64,000 nt of DNA, from NCBI RefSeq assembly GCF_900114265.1, contig NZ_FPKV01000002.1:744001-808000 (forward strand), given 5' to 3'. Shown piece after piece: positions 24,624 to 32,077 of this stretch (positions are counted from its first letter, which is position 1; the number at the start of each line of letters is the position of its first letter). Source of the DNA: Flaviramulus basaltis (GTDB lineage Bacteria; Bacteroidota; Bacteroidia; Flavobacteriales; Flavobacteriaceae). Made by a program: the position numbers and the translations under genes. The notes beneath the pieces were generated by a model, which did not search any database, had not been told where the DNA came from, and saw only the letters and a program-made list of their open reading frames with translations.

Positions 24624-26390
24624 TTAAGCAACTTCATTCTGTAAAAACTGCACTTCGTATAAGTTTTTATAATACCCATTTTCTTTTTTGAGTAATTCTT
24701 TATGAGTGCCTTGTTCTACAATTTCACCAGCATCCATAACTATTATTTTATCTGCTTTTTTAATGGTTGCTAACCTATGTGCAATTACAATTGAAGTTCT
24801 TCCTTTAGTTATTTTATCTGTTGCATTTTGAATAAGTTGTTCAGAATACGAATCGATAGAAGATGTCGCCTCATCTAAAACTAAAATACTTGGGTTTGTT
24901 ACATAAGCTCTTAAAAATGAAATAAGTTGACGCTGACCAGAAGACAGCATCACACCACGTTCTTTAACGTTATAATTATATCCATTTGGTAAGCTCATTA
25001 TAAAATCATGTATACCAATATCTTTTGCTGCTTGCTTTACATCTTCTTCTGTAATTGAAGGATGTTCTAGCGTAATATTTTTTAAAATGGTATCGGCAAA
25101 TAAAAACACATCTTGCAGTACAACAGCAATTTGAGTTCTTAAGGATGCTAAAGTAAAATCTTTAATATTTATATCATCAACCAAGATAACACCATCTTTA
25201 ATTTCATAAAAACGATTAAGTAAATTAATAATAGTAGATTTCCCTGCACCTGTAGCACCAACAATAGCAATAGTTTCACCTTCATTTACATCAAAAGAAA
25301 TACCTCTTAAAACCTCTTCATCTTCTACATAACTAAAGTGTACATTATCAAATTTAATACTGCCTTTAAACGAAGTAGCAACATTTGTACCTGCATCATC
25401 AATTTGAGACGTCGTATCTAAAACCTTAAAAACTCTATTTGCAGCAACCATACCCATTTGTAGAGCATTAAACCTATCTGCAATTTGGCGAAGTGGCCTA
25501 TATAACATAGGAATATACATAATAAACGCTACTAAAATACCTTGTGTAACATTATCATCTAAAACCACGTGCAAACCACCATACCAAGCTACCAAACCGA
25601 TACTTATTGATGACACTAAATCTGCTAGCGGAAAGAAAATAGAGTTATACCAAACCGTTTTAAGCCATCCTTTTTTATGGCGTTCATTTATATTTTTAAA
25701 GTTTTTATATTCAATAGTTTCGCGAGTAAACAATTGCAATATTTTCATTCCTGTTAAACGCTCTTGAACAAATGAGTTTAAATTTGATACTTCTGTTCGT
25801 ACTTCCTCAAAAGCCTTTTTCATATATTTTTGAAAAATTCTTGTCGCGTATAATAACAATGGAAGCATTAATAATACAATCAAGCTAAGTTTTACATTGG
25901 TAAAAAACATAACGCCAAAAACAACCGTCATGGTAAGTAAATCTTTAAAAATCATGAATAAACCTTCACCAAAAATATCAGCAATACGTTCCATATCGGT
26001 TACTGCTCGTGTAATTAAAACACCTACCGATGAATTATCATAATACTTCATTTTAAAACGAAGTAAATGGTCAAATAATTTAACACGAATATCCATGACT
26101 AAATTCTGTCCTAACCATGCCGCATAATAGGTAAATAGTAACTGAAATACGGTTTGAAGAATTAAAACCACAAACATAAGTATCACATAAAATAAAAAAC
26201 CTTTTTGTTCTTTATTCGTTATACTATCATCAATAGCATATTGTGTTAAGTAAGGTGTAGCAGCACTTAATCCCGCCAATAACACAACTAGTGCTATAAG
26301 ACTAAAAAAAATAGTTTTGTAAGGCTTTATATATTGAAAAAGGCGCTTAAAAAGGTTAAAATCGAAATTATTTTCTTTTGTTTTACTCAT
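24624..26390 (-). CDS. ABC exporter, MsbA-like half transporter
   Basis: A 588-residue protein with an N-terminal six-helix exporter domain (about 25-310) fused to an ATPase. Walker A GATGAGKST is at 378-386, the signature LSSGQRQ at 481-487, and Walker B ILVLDEATSS at 501-510. The first signature residue pair LSSGQ is a common variant. It acts as a homodimer in the inner membrane; substrates may be lipids or drugs. The gene follows truA directly. Confidence 0.92.
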   Translation of the reverse strand: MSKTKENNFDFNLFKRLFQYIKPYKTIFFSLIALVVLLAGLSAATPYLTQYAIDDSITNKEQKGFLFYVILMFVVLILQTVFQLLFTYYAAWLGQNLVMDIRVKLFDHLLRFKMKYYDNSSVGVLITRAVTDMERIADIFGEGLFMIFKDLLTMTVVFGVMFFTNVKLSLIVLLMLPLLLYATRIFQKYMKKAFEEVRTEVSNLNSFVQERLTGMKILQLFTRETIEYKNFKNINERHKKGWLKTVWYNSIFFPLADLVSSISIGLVAWYGGLHVVLDDNVTQGILVAFIMYIPMLYRPLRQIADRFNALQMGMVAANRVFKVLDTTSQIDDAGTNVATSFKGSIKFDNVHFSYVEDEEVLRGISFDVNEGETIAIVGATGAGKSTIINLLNRFYEIKDGVILVDDINIKDFTLASLRTQIAVVLQDVFLFADTILKNITLEHPSITEEDVKQAAKDIGIHDFIMSLPNGYNYNVKERGVMLSSGQRQLISFLRAYVTNPSILVLDEATSSIDSYSEQLIQNATDKITKGRTSIVIAHRLATIKKADKIIVMDAGEIVEQGTHKELLKKENGYYKNLYEVQFLQNEVA

Positions 26391-27134
26391 CTATATTTTT
26401 ATATCCTCAGGATATTCTATGTTAGTTAAATATAAGGCATGTGCAGGAACAGAAAAGCCCGCTTCACTCCTATTTTTAGATTGAATTATAGTATGTAATT
26501 CATCAATACTCAATTTGCCTAATCCAATATTAATCATGGTACCAACAATGGCTCTTACCATGTTTCTTAAAAACCTATTTGCTTTTATAACAAAATGAAG
26601 CTCATCATTTTCTAAAAACCATTCCGCTTTCATAATATCACAATTATACGTTTTTACATCGGTTTTACTTTTTGAAAAGCATTGAAAATCTTTATACTCA
26701 AATAATATTTTTGAAGCCTCATTCATCTTAACCAAATCTAAATCTTGCTTTACATAATAAGCATTATCAAAAGTAAATACATTCTTTTTTAACGTTAGCC
26801 TATATAAATAAGTTCTGCTTAAAGCATTAAAACGGGTATGTGCTTCTGGATTCACTTTAAAAATATTATGAATAGCAATATCTTTTGGTAAAAATGAATT
26901 GAGTTTAAAAATTAAATCCACATTAGTAAAAGTAACATCGGTATCAAAATGAGCAAACATTTGTTTAGCATGCACACCCGCATCGGTACGTCCAGCTCCC
27001 ATAATGCTTATTTTTTCATTCAATAAAGTTGACAATGCGCTTTCTATAACTTCTTGAACAGATACCGCATTAGGTTGATTTTGCCAACCATGATAACTAG
27101 TGCCATTATAAGAAAGTTCTAAAAAATACCTCAA
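26391..27134 (-). CDS. truA: tRNA pseudouridine synthase A
   Basis: A 247-residue enzyme that modifies positions 38-40 of the tRNA anticodon arm. The catalytic aspartate lies in GAGRTDAGVHA (about residues 47-57). Other TruA motifs are YNGTSYHGWQNQP at the start, RTYLYR and RFLRNMVRAIVGT. Standard length. It ends immediately before the MsbA-like gene, so the two are co-transcribed. A TATCTTTG box lies 27 bases upstream. Confidence 0.96.
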   Translation of the reverse strand: MRYFLELSYNGTSYHGWQNQPNAVSVQEVIESALSTLLNEKISIMGAGRTDAGVHAKQMFAHFDTDVTFTNVDLIFKLNSFLPKDIAIHNIFKVNPEAHTRFNALSRTYLYRLTLKKNVFTFDNAYYVKQDLDLVKMNEASKILFEYKDFQCFSKSKTDVKTYNCDIMKAEWFLENDELHFVIKANRFLRNMVRAIVGTMINIGLGKLSIDELHTIIQSKNRSEAGFSVPAHALYLTNIEYPEDIKI

Positions 27135-27160
27135 TCTGTTTTAATACTTTTGTGAAACAA

Positions 27161-27168
27161 CAAAGATA
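27161..27168 (-). promoter_or_regulatory. Promoter -7 box for truA
   Basis: The minus strand reads TATCTTTG (TAnnTTTG), 26 bases before the truA start codon. Confidence 0.6.
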
Positions 27169-27227
27169 GATAGTTTTGGTATTTATGCGAACACCATAAT
27201 CTTAATTATATATTAAAAAATGTATTT

Positions 27228-27307
27228 GGGCGTTACCTAAAGGTCGGGCTTTGCGTTATATCTTTTTCTCGTGCCTCAAAAAAGGATGCCACTGCAATCC
27301 CTAACGC
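27228..27307 (-). repeat. Dispersed intergenic repeat, family A, copy 2
   Basis: On the minus strand this 80-base element reads GCGTTAGGGATTGCAGTGG, CATCCTTTTTTGAGGCACGA, AAAGATATAACGCAAAGC, CCGACC and GGTAACGCCC. It is the compact form, close to copy 1 in order and length. It marks the border between truA and the accessory island; the rest of 27308-27496 holds no gene. Confidence 0.8.
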
Positions 27308-27359
27308 AGGTGTTTGCTAACTTTTGTTTTTAAATTGAAAGTTGTTTTCTTTTTGGAGT

Positions 27360-27490
27360 GGGCTTTTAATATTACGTGTGTGGAAAGTTGCATAGTTAAG
27401 CAACTAATTTAGCAAATAAAAACCGAATAGAAAATCCTTACATATTTTCGTAAATAGTTTATAACCAATTAATTACACACCTTGTATAGC
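27360..27490 (-). repeat. Possible third cassette-end element after the HEPN-like gene
   Basis: This gene-free stretch follows the HEPN-like gene in its own direction. It contains GTGTGTGG near 27377 and TTACACACC near 27472 as loosely inverted ends, and an AGCAACTAA...TTTAGC stretch also seen in the element at 28198. The similarity is weak and the assignment tentative. Confidence 0.3.
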
Positions 27491-27496
27491 TAGTAC

Positions 27497-28189
27497 TTAT
27501 TTTTCTATTTCGAATATTTCATAAAATTTTAAACCAAATTCATTAACAAGGTTTATTAGTTGAATAAGAAATTTGTCATTCATAATGAACAATTGACCGT
27601 TTTCCTTAATTTTAATATTCTTGTTTTTTTCGATACTTTTTTTAATTCGGTTTTTTCTTCCTTGTTCATCAGCAATAATGTTTCCGTTTTTATGGACAAT
27701 GTTATTCCGAATATCAGCAAAGGACTTTAGTTTGGCTAGAATTTCTTTCATTTCACTGAAATTAATACTATAAACTAAAGAGAAAAAATTTAAATAATTT
27801 TCTATTTCAGAGCCTACTGTTCTTAAGTTTTTATATTTAATTTTTCTTGGGATTTCTTTCTCTGTTGATATTGTTAATTCGTTTAAAAATGTTTCTAACA
27901 CAGAATATATGCTCACAATCAAAGATTTAAACTGAATCTGTGGGAAGTGTTTGTGTTTTTCTAGATAAGCTAATAGATTATCTTGGTAATATTTAAAGTC
28001 TTCAGAGCTTAAGTCAGTTGCATCTTCAATTCCGTTTTCAATCCAAAATTTTGTTTCTAAATCTTCTTCACTTTCTAAATGATTATTTGATATATTTTTA
28101 ATTACATCGAGCAAATAATCAAGTTTTTCTTTGAAAACTAATCTTGAGTCTACACTAATATAATATTTATCATCTCTTAATTTAATCAT
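27497..28189 (-). CDS. HEPN-like protein, possible RNase-type effector
   Basis: A 230-residue, mainly helical protein. Near residues 158-166 it has FADIRNNIVH, the Rx4H motif (Arg161, His166) that marks HEPN domains. Many HEPN proteins are metal-independent RNases in toxin-antitoxin, abortive infection or other defence systems; others are non-catalytic. An upstream helix FKSLIVSIYSVLETFLNEL fits the HEPN four-helix bundle. The family is not identified more closely. It lies in an accessory island between truA and a phosphodiesterase gene, next to a TIR-like protein in the same orientation but separated by a repeat element, so joint action is only possible. Confidence 0.6.
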   Translation of the reverse strand: MIKLRDDKYYISVDSRLVFKEKLDYLLDVIKNISNNHLESEEDLETKFWIENGIEDATDLSSEDFKYYQDNLLAYLEKHKHFPQIQFKSLIVSIYSVLETFLNELTISTEKEIPRKIKYKNLRTVGSEIENYLNFFSLVYSINFSEMKEILAKLKSFADIRNNIVHKNGNIIADEQGRKNRIKKSIEKNKNIKIKENGQLFIMNDKFLIQLINLVNEFGLKFYEIFEIEK

Positions 28190-28197
28190 TTCACATT

Positions 28198-28335
28198 AGC
28201 TACAACGTTTATCTATAAGAATAGTGCGGTTTTGTGTGCGAGGATTTTCCGTAGGAAAATCAGAACCTAGAAAACTAGCAACTAACATTGGTTTAGCTAA
28301 AATTAGCAATTTTTTCATATACTGTATTGGCATTA
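28198..28335 (-). repeat. Cassette-end-like element downstream of the TIR-like gene
   Basis: In the direction of the TIR-like gene this element follows its stop codon. It includes a 33-base stretch (28216-28248) identical to the inverted copy at 30016-30048, plus a local hairpin GATTTTCCTACGGAAAATC. It ends towards the HEPN-like gene with AACGTTGTAGC. The arrangement resembles 3' recombination or terminator elements of gene cassettes, but the canonical integron attC ends are not present. Confidence 0.6.
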
Positions 28336-28339
28336 GTTT

Positions 28340-29221
28340 TTAATAGATTTCTTTATCGTTTAACCATTTATCTATAACAATTGGAATGGTTTTTTCAGGG
28401 TTTTGAAAATCAAATTGATGATATAACTTTCCTACTAAATCAGTTTGCAATGATTTTAAATTTTTGTCTTTTAAAAGTAAAACAGGTTTGCTTAATGCCA
28501 TCATATAACCTATTTCTAAAGAGACATTGGGATTAAATTCTTCTGTATTTATTCTATCGAATAGAGCAATTCCAAAAGAACAACCTTGCATATACGTTTT
28601 AATATTTTCAAACAAATCATCTGCGTACCATTTGTCATCTGCTCGAAGAAGCATTATTCCTTTTTCTATTAAATGACTTTTTAGAACATCAATAATTTCC
28701 AATTGCATTTTTGAATCTTCAAACTTCATCATTAAAAAGCCACATTTTTCAGGTTCTGGAAAGTCTTTAATAAAACGTTTTAAAGACAGCGTTAATTCGT
28801 CAGATATTGTTACATGATTTCCTTTGAGGAATTTTAAATCCTCTTCATAAACTGAAAACTTAATTGTGGTTTCATCGCTTAAATTTTCATCATAAGAATC
28901 TATATTATGTATTTTTCTAATATATTCAGGCTCAATAGTAATAGCACCTTTCAAATAATCAACATCTTTTAGACAATCAAAATTATGCCTAAACTCTTTT
29001 AGGTCAAAAATCCATTCTCCAGTAATATTTCTTATTGGTCGCAAATAAGATATTTCGGCTTTTTGTAATATTTTATAGAATCTTTTAAGAATTTCATGTT
29101 TACTCAAATCTGACTTTTCAGAATAGAATATATGAACAGGGCTTTTATTTGGAATACCTTTATGTGTTGGGAATTCAATGTCTAAGTGATTTGCAAAAAC
29201 TTTAAAATTAAAGGTGAACAT
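28340..29221 (-). CDS. TIR-like / nucleoside deoxyribosyltransferase-like domain protein
   Basis: A 293-residue protein. The C-terminal part (about 158-275) has the alternating pattern of TIR and nucleoside 2-deoxyribosyltransferase-like domains. A strand CGFLMMKF is followed by a helix, a strand with RADD, a central strand FGIALFDR, then FNPNVSLEIGYMMALSKPVLLL with a probable catalytic Glu236, and a final DLVGKLYHQFDF. Related domains cleave NAD or nucleotides in bacterial defence. The N-terminal 150 residues match nothing I recognise and may be a sensor. A TATCTTTG promoter box lies 38 bases upstream. Function is inferred from fold signals only. Confidence 0.6.
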   Translation of the reverse strand: MFTFNFKVFANHLDIEFPTHKGIPNKSPVHIFYSEKSDLSKHEILKRFYKILQKAEISYLRPIRNITGEWIFDLKEFRHNFDCLKDVDYLKGAITIEPEYIRKIHNIDSYDENLSDETTIKFSVYEEDLKFLKGNHVTISDELTLSLKRFIKDFPEPEKCGFLMMKFEDSKMQLEIIDVLKSHLIEKGIMLLRADDKWYADDLFENIKTYMQGCSFGIALFDRINTEEFNPNVSLEIGYMMALSKPVLLLKDKNLKSLQTDLVGKLYHQFDFQNPEKTIPIVIDKWLNDKEIY

Positions 29222-29259
29222 TAGTTATTTGATTGCTTTTAATTAAATTACCTATAATG

Positions 29260-29267
29260 CAAAGATA
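29260..29267 (-). promoter_or_regulatory. Promoter -7 box for the TIR-like gene
   Basis: The minus strand reads TATCTTTG, matching TAnnTTTG, 38 bases before the start codon. The gene therefore has its own promoter inside the island. Confidence 0.6.
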
Positions 29268-29453
29268 AAGTTCTGTTTCAATGCACTTATCGGTTGTTAA
29301 ACGAAGTTAGCAATTTTTCTGACAAATCAAGAAAGAATTGTTCATCATCCATTTATAACAGATTAAAACAATTATCTATAACTTTACCAACATACCTTAA
29401 CTTTACAAACTTACATTACATTTAGGTACAATTTAAAACCGCTAAAATCACAT

Positions 29454-29921
29454 ATGAAAACACATCTGAAAATATTGGTTTCTATTTTCTTAATTCTGTT
29501 GACAACAAATAAAATTATTGCGCAGGACGCCACAAAAGCACATAAGGATTCTTTGGAAACGATTGTCTATAAATATTATGATTTAAACCTTAAAATATTT
29601 CAAGAAAATTCCACAGTAAACGACATCGACAACGCTTTTGAACTTTTTACGGACGACTTTACATATGTTCATCCAAAATATGGCGGAATATACACTAGAG
29701 AGGATTTGTATAACGGATATGTCCGAAATCAAAAAAACGGAGGTTATGATGGAAAAATCACGGATATTAAAATACTAAACAAAATTGTAGGATTGAACGC
29801 TGTCGTTGTGCAAAAAAGTTTTGTAGAAAAAAAAGATAGTAAAATCAAAGATGGAGAACCGGAAATGACACTCTTTGAATTTAGGGGCGGAAAAATATCT
29901 CGAATCTTTGAATATTGGTAA
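29454..29921 (+). CDS. Exported NTF2-like (DUF4440/SnoaL-like) protein
   Basis: A 155-residue protein with an N-terminal signal peptide ending near IIAQD (residue 24). The mature part has the cone-shaped NTF2-like fold pattern: a helix LETIVYKYYDLNLKIFQ, then AFELFTDDFTYVHP, a Tyr-rich turn, and several strands to the C-terminus. Such domains bind small molecules or act as isomerases or dehydratases. No family-specific catalytic set could be recognised. It lies in the accessory island with its own downstream repeat element and is divergent from the TIR-like gene. Confidence 0.75.
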   Translation: MKTHLKILVSIFLILLTTNKIIAQDATKAHKDSLETIVYKYYDLNLKIFQENSTVNDIDNAFELFTDDFTYVHPKYGGIYTREDLYNGYVRNQKNGGYDGKITDIKILNKIVGLNAVVVQKSFVEKKDSKIKDGEPEMTLFEFRGGKISRIFEYW

Positions 29922-29929
29922 TGAAATAC

Positions 29930-30062
29930 AAACTTAAGTTGTATAAAATAATGCTTAGTTTAGCGCTTAATCAAGAGTTTTTTGCGCTTTTGTTAGCTTC
30001 TCGATTTTCCTTCAAAAAATCCTCGCACACAAAACCGCACTATTCTTAAACGAACCGTTATA
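29930..30062 (+). repeat. Cassette-end-like element downstream of the NTF2-like gene
   Basis: This element follows the NTF2-like gene and is a loose long palindrome. Its left end TTGTATAAAATAATGC partly mirrors its right end AACCGTTATATAATACA. It carries the inverted copy (30016-30048) of the 33-base stretch of 28216-28248, with further similarity (AGGAAAATC) beyond. Both copies stand at the same place relative to the gene they follow. Confidence 0.6.
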
Positions 30063-30068
30063 TAATAC

Positions 30069-30569
30069 ATGACAAAAATATTACTCCTCTCTGATACGCA
30101 TAGTTATATAGACAACGACATTTTAAAGTACGTAAAACAAGCCGATGAAGTTTGGCATGCTGGAGATATTGGCGATTTAAACGTTACCGATGCTATAAAA
30201 GCTTTAAAACCTTTACGCGGTGTTTATGGTAATATTGATGATGCACAAGTGCGGTTAGAATTCCCAGAACATAATCGTTTTATGTGTGAAGGTGTTGATG
30301 TTTGGATAACCCACATTGGTGGTTATCCTCCTAAATATAATATGAGAGTGATAGATGAAATTAAACAAAACCCTCCTAGATTATTTATTTGTGGGCATTC
30401 GCACATATTAAAAGTGATGCCAGATAAAAAATTGAACTTACTACACATGAATCCTGGTGCTGTTGGTAAACATGGTTTTCATAAAACCCGAACTATGCTC
30501 CGCTTTACTATTGATGGTAGTAAAATTGATAATTTGGAAGTTATTGAGTTTCCTGAAAGACATCCCTAA
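30069..30569 (+). CDS. YfcE/MJ0936-type metallophosphoesterase
   Basis: A 166-residue calcineurin-like phosphodiesterase. Metal-binding motifs are DTHSY (8-12), HAGDIGD (near 31-37), GNIDD, THIGG (near 79-83) and CGHSHI (near 113-118). Homologues hydrolyse phosphodiesters such as cyclic or linear nucleotides in vitro, with unknown natural substrate. In many relatives this gene sits beside truA, so the 27.2-30.06 kb stretch may be an insertion between them. Confidence 0.9.
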   Translation: MTKILLLSDTHSYIDNDILKYVKQADEVWHAGDIGDLNVTDAIKALKPLRGVYGNIDDAQVRLEFPEHNRFMCEGVDVWITHIGGYPPKYNMRVIDEIKQNPPRLFICGHSHILKVMPDKKLNLLHMNPGAVGKHGFHKTRTMLRFTIDGSKIDNLEVIEFPERHP

Positions 30570-30644
30570 AAACAATTTCCTAACGGTAATTTCAAAATAA
30601 ATAGTTATGCTACCTATAGTTATTACTTTACATAGTAGGCAGAT

Positions 30645-30798
30645 GCGTTAGGGATTGTAGCGGCATCCTTTTTTAAAATTAACTAACACTAAATTAGTTT
30701 TCTAGTAAATAATAAACAGATAGCCAATTACTTAGTAGTCGCGATAACGTTTAAAAAAGATATAGCGGAAAGCCCGACCCTTTTTCTGGGTAACGCCC
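30645..30798 (+). repeat. Dispersed intergenic repeat, family A, copy 3 (expanded)
   Basis: It begins GCGTTAGGGATTGTAGCGGC, then CATCCTTTTTT, and ends AAAGATATAGCGGAAAGC, CCGACCC and GGTAACGCCC. An extra stretch of roughly 65-80 bases separates the two halves compared with copies 1 and 2. It fills most of the 353-base gap between the phosphoesterase and FKBP genes. Confidence 0.75.
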
Positions 30799-30881
30799 AA
30801 AACCTTGTTATAATTCTGTTAAAAAATTCGTAATCAATTGAAGTGATACAAAAAAGCACCCGCTTTTTGCCTTATAAATTG

Positions 30882-30889
30882 TAAATTTG
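30882..30889 (+). promoter_or_regulatory. Promoter -7 box for the FKBP gene
   Basis: TAAATTTG matches TAnnTTTG, 33 bases before the ATG at 30923. It follows the repeat element. Confidence 0.6.
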
Positions 30890-30922
30890 CACCTTATTAA
30901 AAAACAGTAAACATTATTATTT

Positions 30923-31351
30923 ATGAGTCAAGTAAAAGAGAATGATACAGTAAAAGTTCATTACACAGGAAAATTAAGCAATGGTCAAGTTTTTGATAGC
31001 TCGGTAGACAGAGAGCCGTTAGAAGTTACTCTAGGTCAAGGGATGCTTATTCCTGGTTTTGAAAAAGGTATTATGACTATGGAATTGAACGAGAAAAAAA
31101 CAATTAATATTCCTGTTGCTGAAGCCTATGGTGACGTGCAACAAGAATTATTTTATGATGTAAAAAAAGAGCAGCTTCCGCAAGATATGGCTCCAGAGGT
31201 TGGTATGGGACTAGCTTCGAAAGACGCTGATGGAAGAGAAGTACAATTTCGTATTGCAGAAGTTAAGGAAGATCATATTATTGTTGATGCTAACCACCCA
31301 TTAGCAGGACATGATTTAACTTTTGATTTAGAACTTGTTGAAATAAAATAG
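30923..31351 (+). CDS. FKBP-type peptidyl-prolyl isomerase, SlyD-like
   Basis: A 142-residue cytosolic isomerase and chaperone. The FKBP core opens with VKVHYTGKLSNGQVFDSS and continues LGQGMLIPGFEKGIMTM. An insert-in-flap domain (about 65-120, EAYGDVQQELFYDVKKEQL) gives SlyD-type chaperone activity. The C-terminus ends in HPLAGHDLTFDLELVEI, without the histidine-rich metal tail of E. coli SlyD. Confidence 0.92.
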   Translation: MSQVKENDTVKVHYTGKLSNGQVFDSSVDREPLEVTLGQGMLIPGFEKGIMTMELNEKKTINIPVAEAYGDVQQELFYDVKKEQLPQDMAPEVGMGLASKDADGREVQFRIAEVKEDHIIVDANHPLAGHDLTFDLELVEIK

Positions 31352-31374
31352 AAATTATTATTTTTATTAAATAC

Positions 31375-31410
31375 AAAAAAGCCTAGATAAACTCTAGGCT
31401 TTTTTATTTT
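31375..31410 (+). terminator. Terminator after the FKBP gene
   Basis: A 7-bp core stem (31381-31387 with 31393-31399) extended by flanking A/T pairs, with a 5-nt loop and a T run. Confidence 0.85.
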
Positions 31411-31424
31411 CCTTAATAAACAAT

Positions 31425-31455
31425 AAAAAACCCAAAGCTTTCACTTTGGGTTTTT
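31425..31455 (-). terminator. Terminator of the DUF4293 gene
   Basis: A 7-bp core stem (31431-31437 with 31444-31450) extended by A/T pairs; the minus strand continues with a T run. It ends 30 bases from the DUF4293 stop. Confidence 0.8.
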
Positions 31456-31484
31456 CTCGCACTAATACTACTAAGATGTTAGGT

Positions 31485-31895
31485 TTACCGCAATCTATCA
31501 ACAGATTTTACAAGATCTTCATCCTTCTTGATGGCCTTATTGGCTAATGCCAATAACACGATAGAAACAATAGGGAGAAGCATCCCAATACCTTTCTCAG
31601 AAACCGCCGTTTCTCCAGATACATTTAGCGATTGATACACGAAAAATCCTAGTAAAAAAAAGTTTAATATGATGTTAAGTCGTCCCAAAACAAATTGAGC
31701 CTTCCTATTTTTATACATAAAAATCGCCACTAAAGATAATAAAGCCGAACCTAAAAATAAACTTAAGTATAGTATATCGTCTTTTGCAAATACATTTTCA
31801 CCTTCATTAGTAACCCATAAATGGAATACAAAAATAAGTCCTGCTGACACTCCAGCAGCACATAAAAGGTAGATAGTTTGTATACGTTGTAGCAT
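31485..31895 (-). CDS. DUF4293 membrane protein
   Basis: A 136-residue protein that starts MLQRIQTIYLL, the typical opening of DUF4293. It has four predicted membrane helices (about 5-25, 43-60, 68-86 and 102-120), and the third ends with a NFFLLGFFVYQSL stretch. Function unknown; the gene is commonly found next to rho in Flavobacteria, as here. A TATTTTTG box lies on the minus strand at 31916-31923. Confidence 0.85.
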   Translation of the reverse strand: MLQRIQTIYLLCAAGVSAGLIFVFHLWVTNEGENVFAKDDILYLSLFLGSALLSLVAIFMYKNRKAQFVLGRLNIILNFFLLGFFVYQSLNVSGETAVSEKGIGMLLPIVSIVLLALANKAIKKDEDLVKSVDRLR

Positions 31896-31915
31896 AAAAT
31901 TTAAAAACTAGACCG

Positions 31916-31923
31916 CAAAAATA
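31916..31923 (-). promoter_or_regulatory. Promoter -7 box for the DUF4293 gene
   Basis: The minus strand reads TATTTTTG, 20 bases before the start codon. Confidence 0.55.
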
Positions 31924-32077
31924 ATAGAATTAATGCTAAAAATTAAAATAAAGTTGTATAATTGCAGTAATAATTCTCAACAATCGCAAGAACAAGCGGT
32001 TAATCTTCAGAATAAAAATCATTATTTTCAGAATAACTCAAGTTTGTATTCAAAATAAAATATTCAATTAAACATCA

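Noticed and set aside
28198-30062. Integron gene-cassette array
   Set aside because: The repeated ends lack the canonical attC motifs, no integrase is seen, and only two clear copies exist here; kept only as a resemblance.
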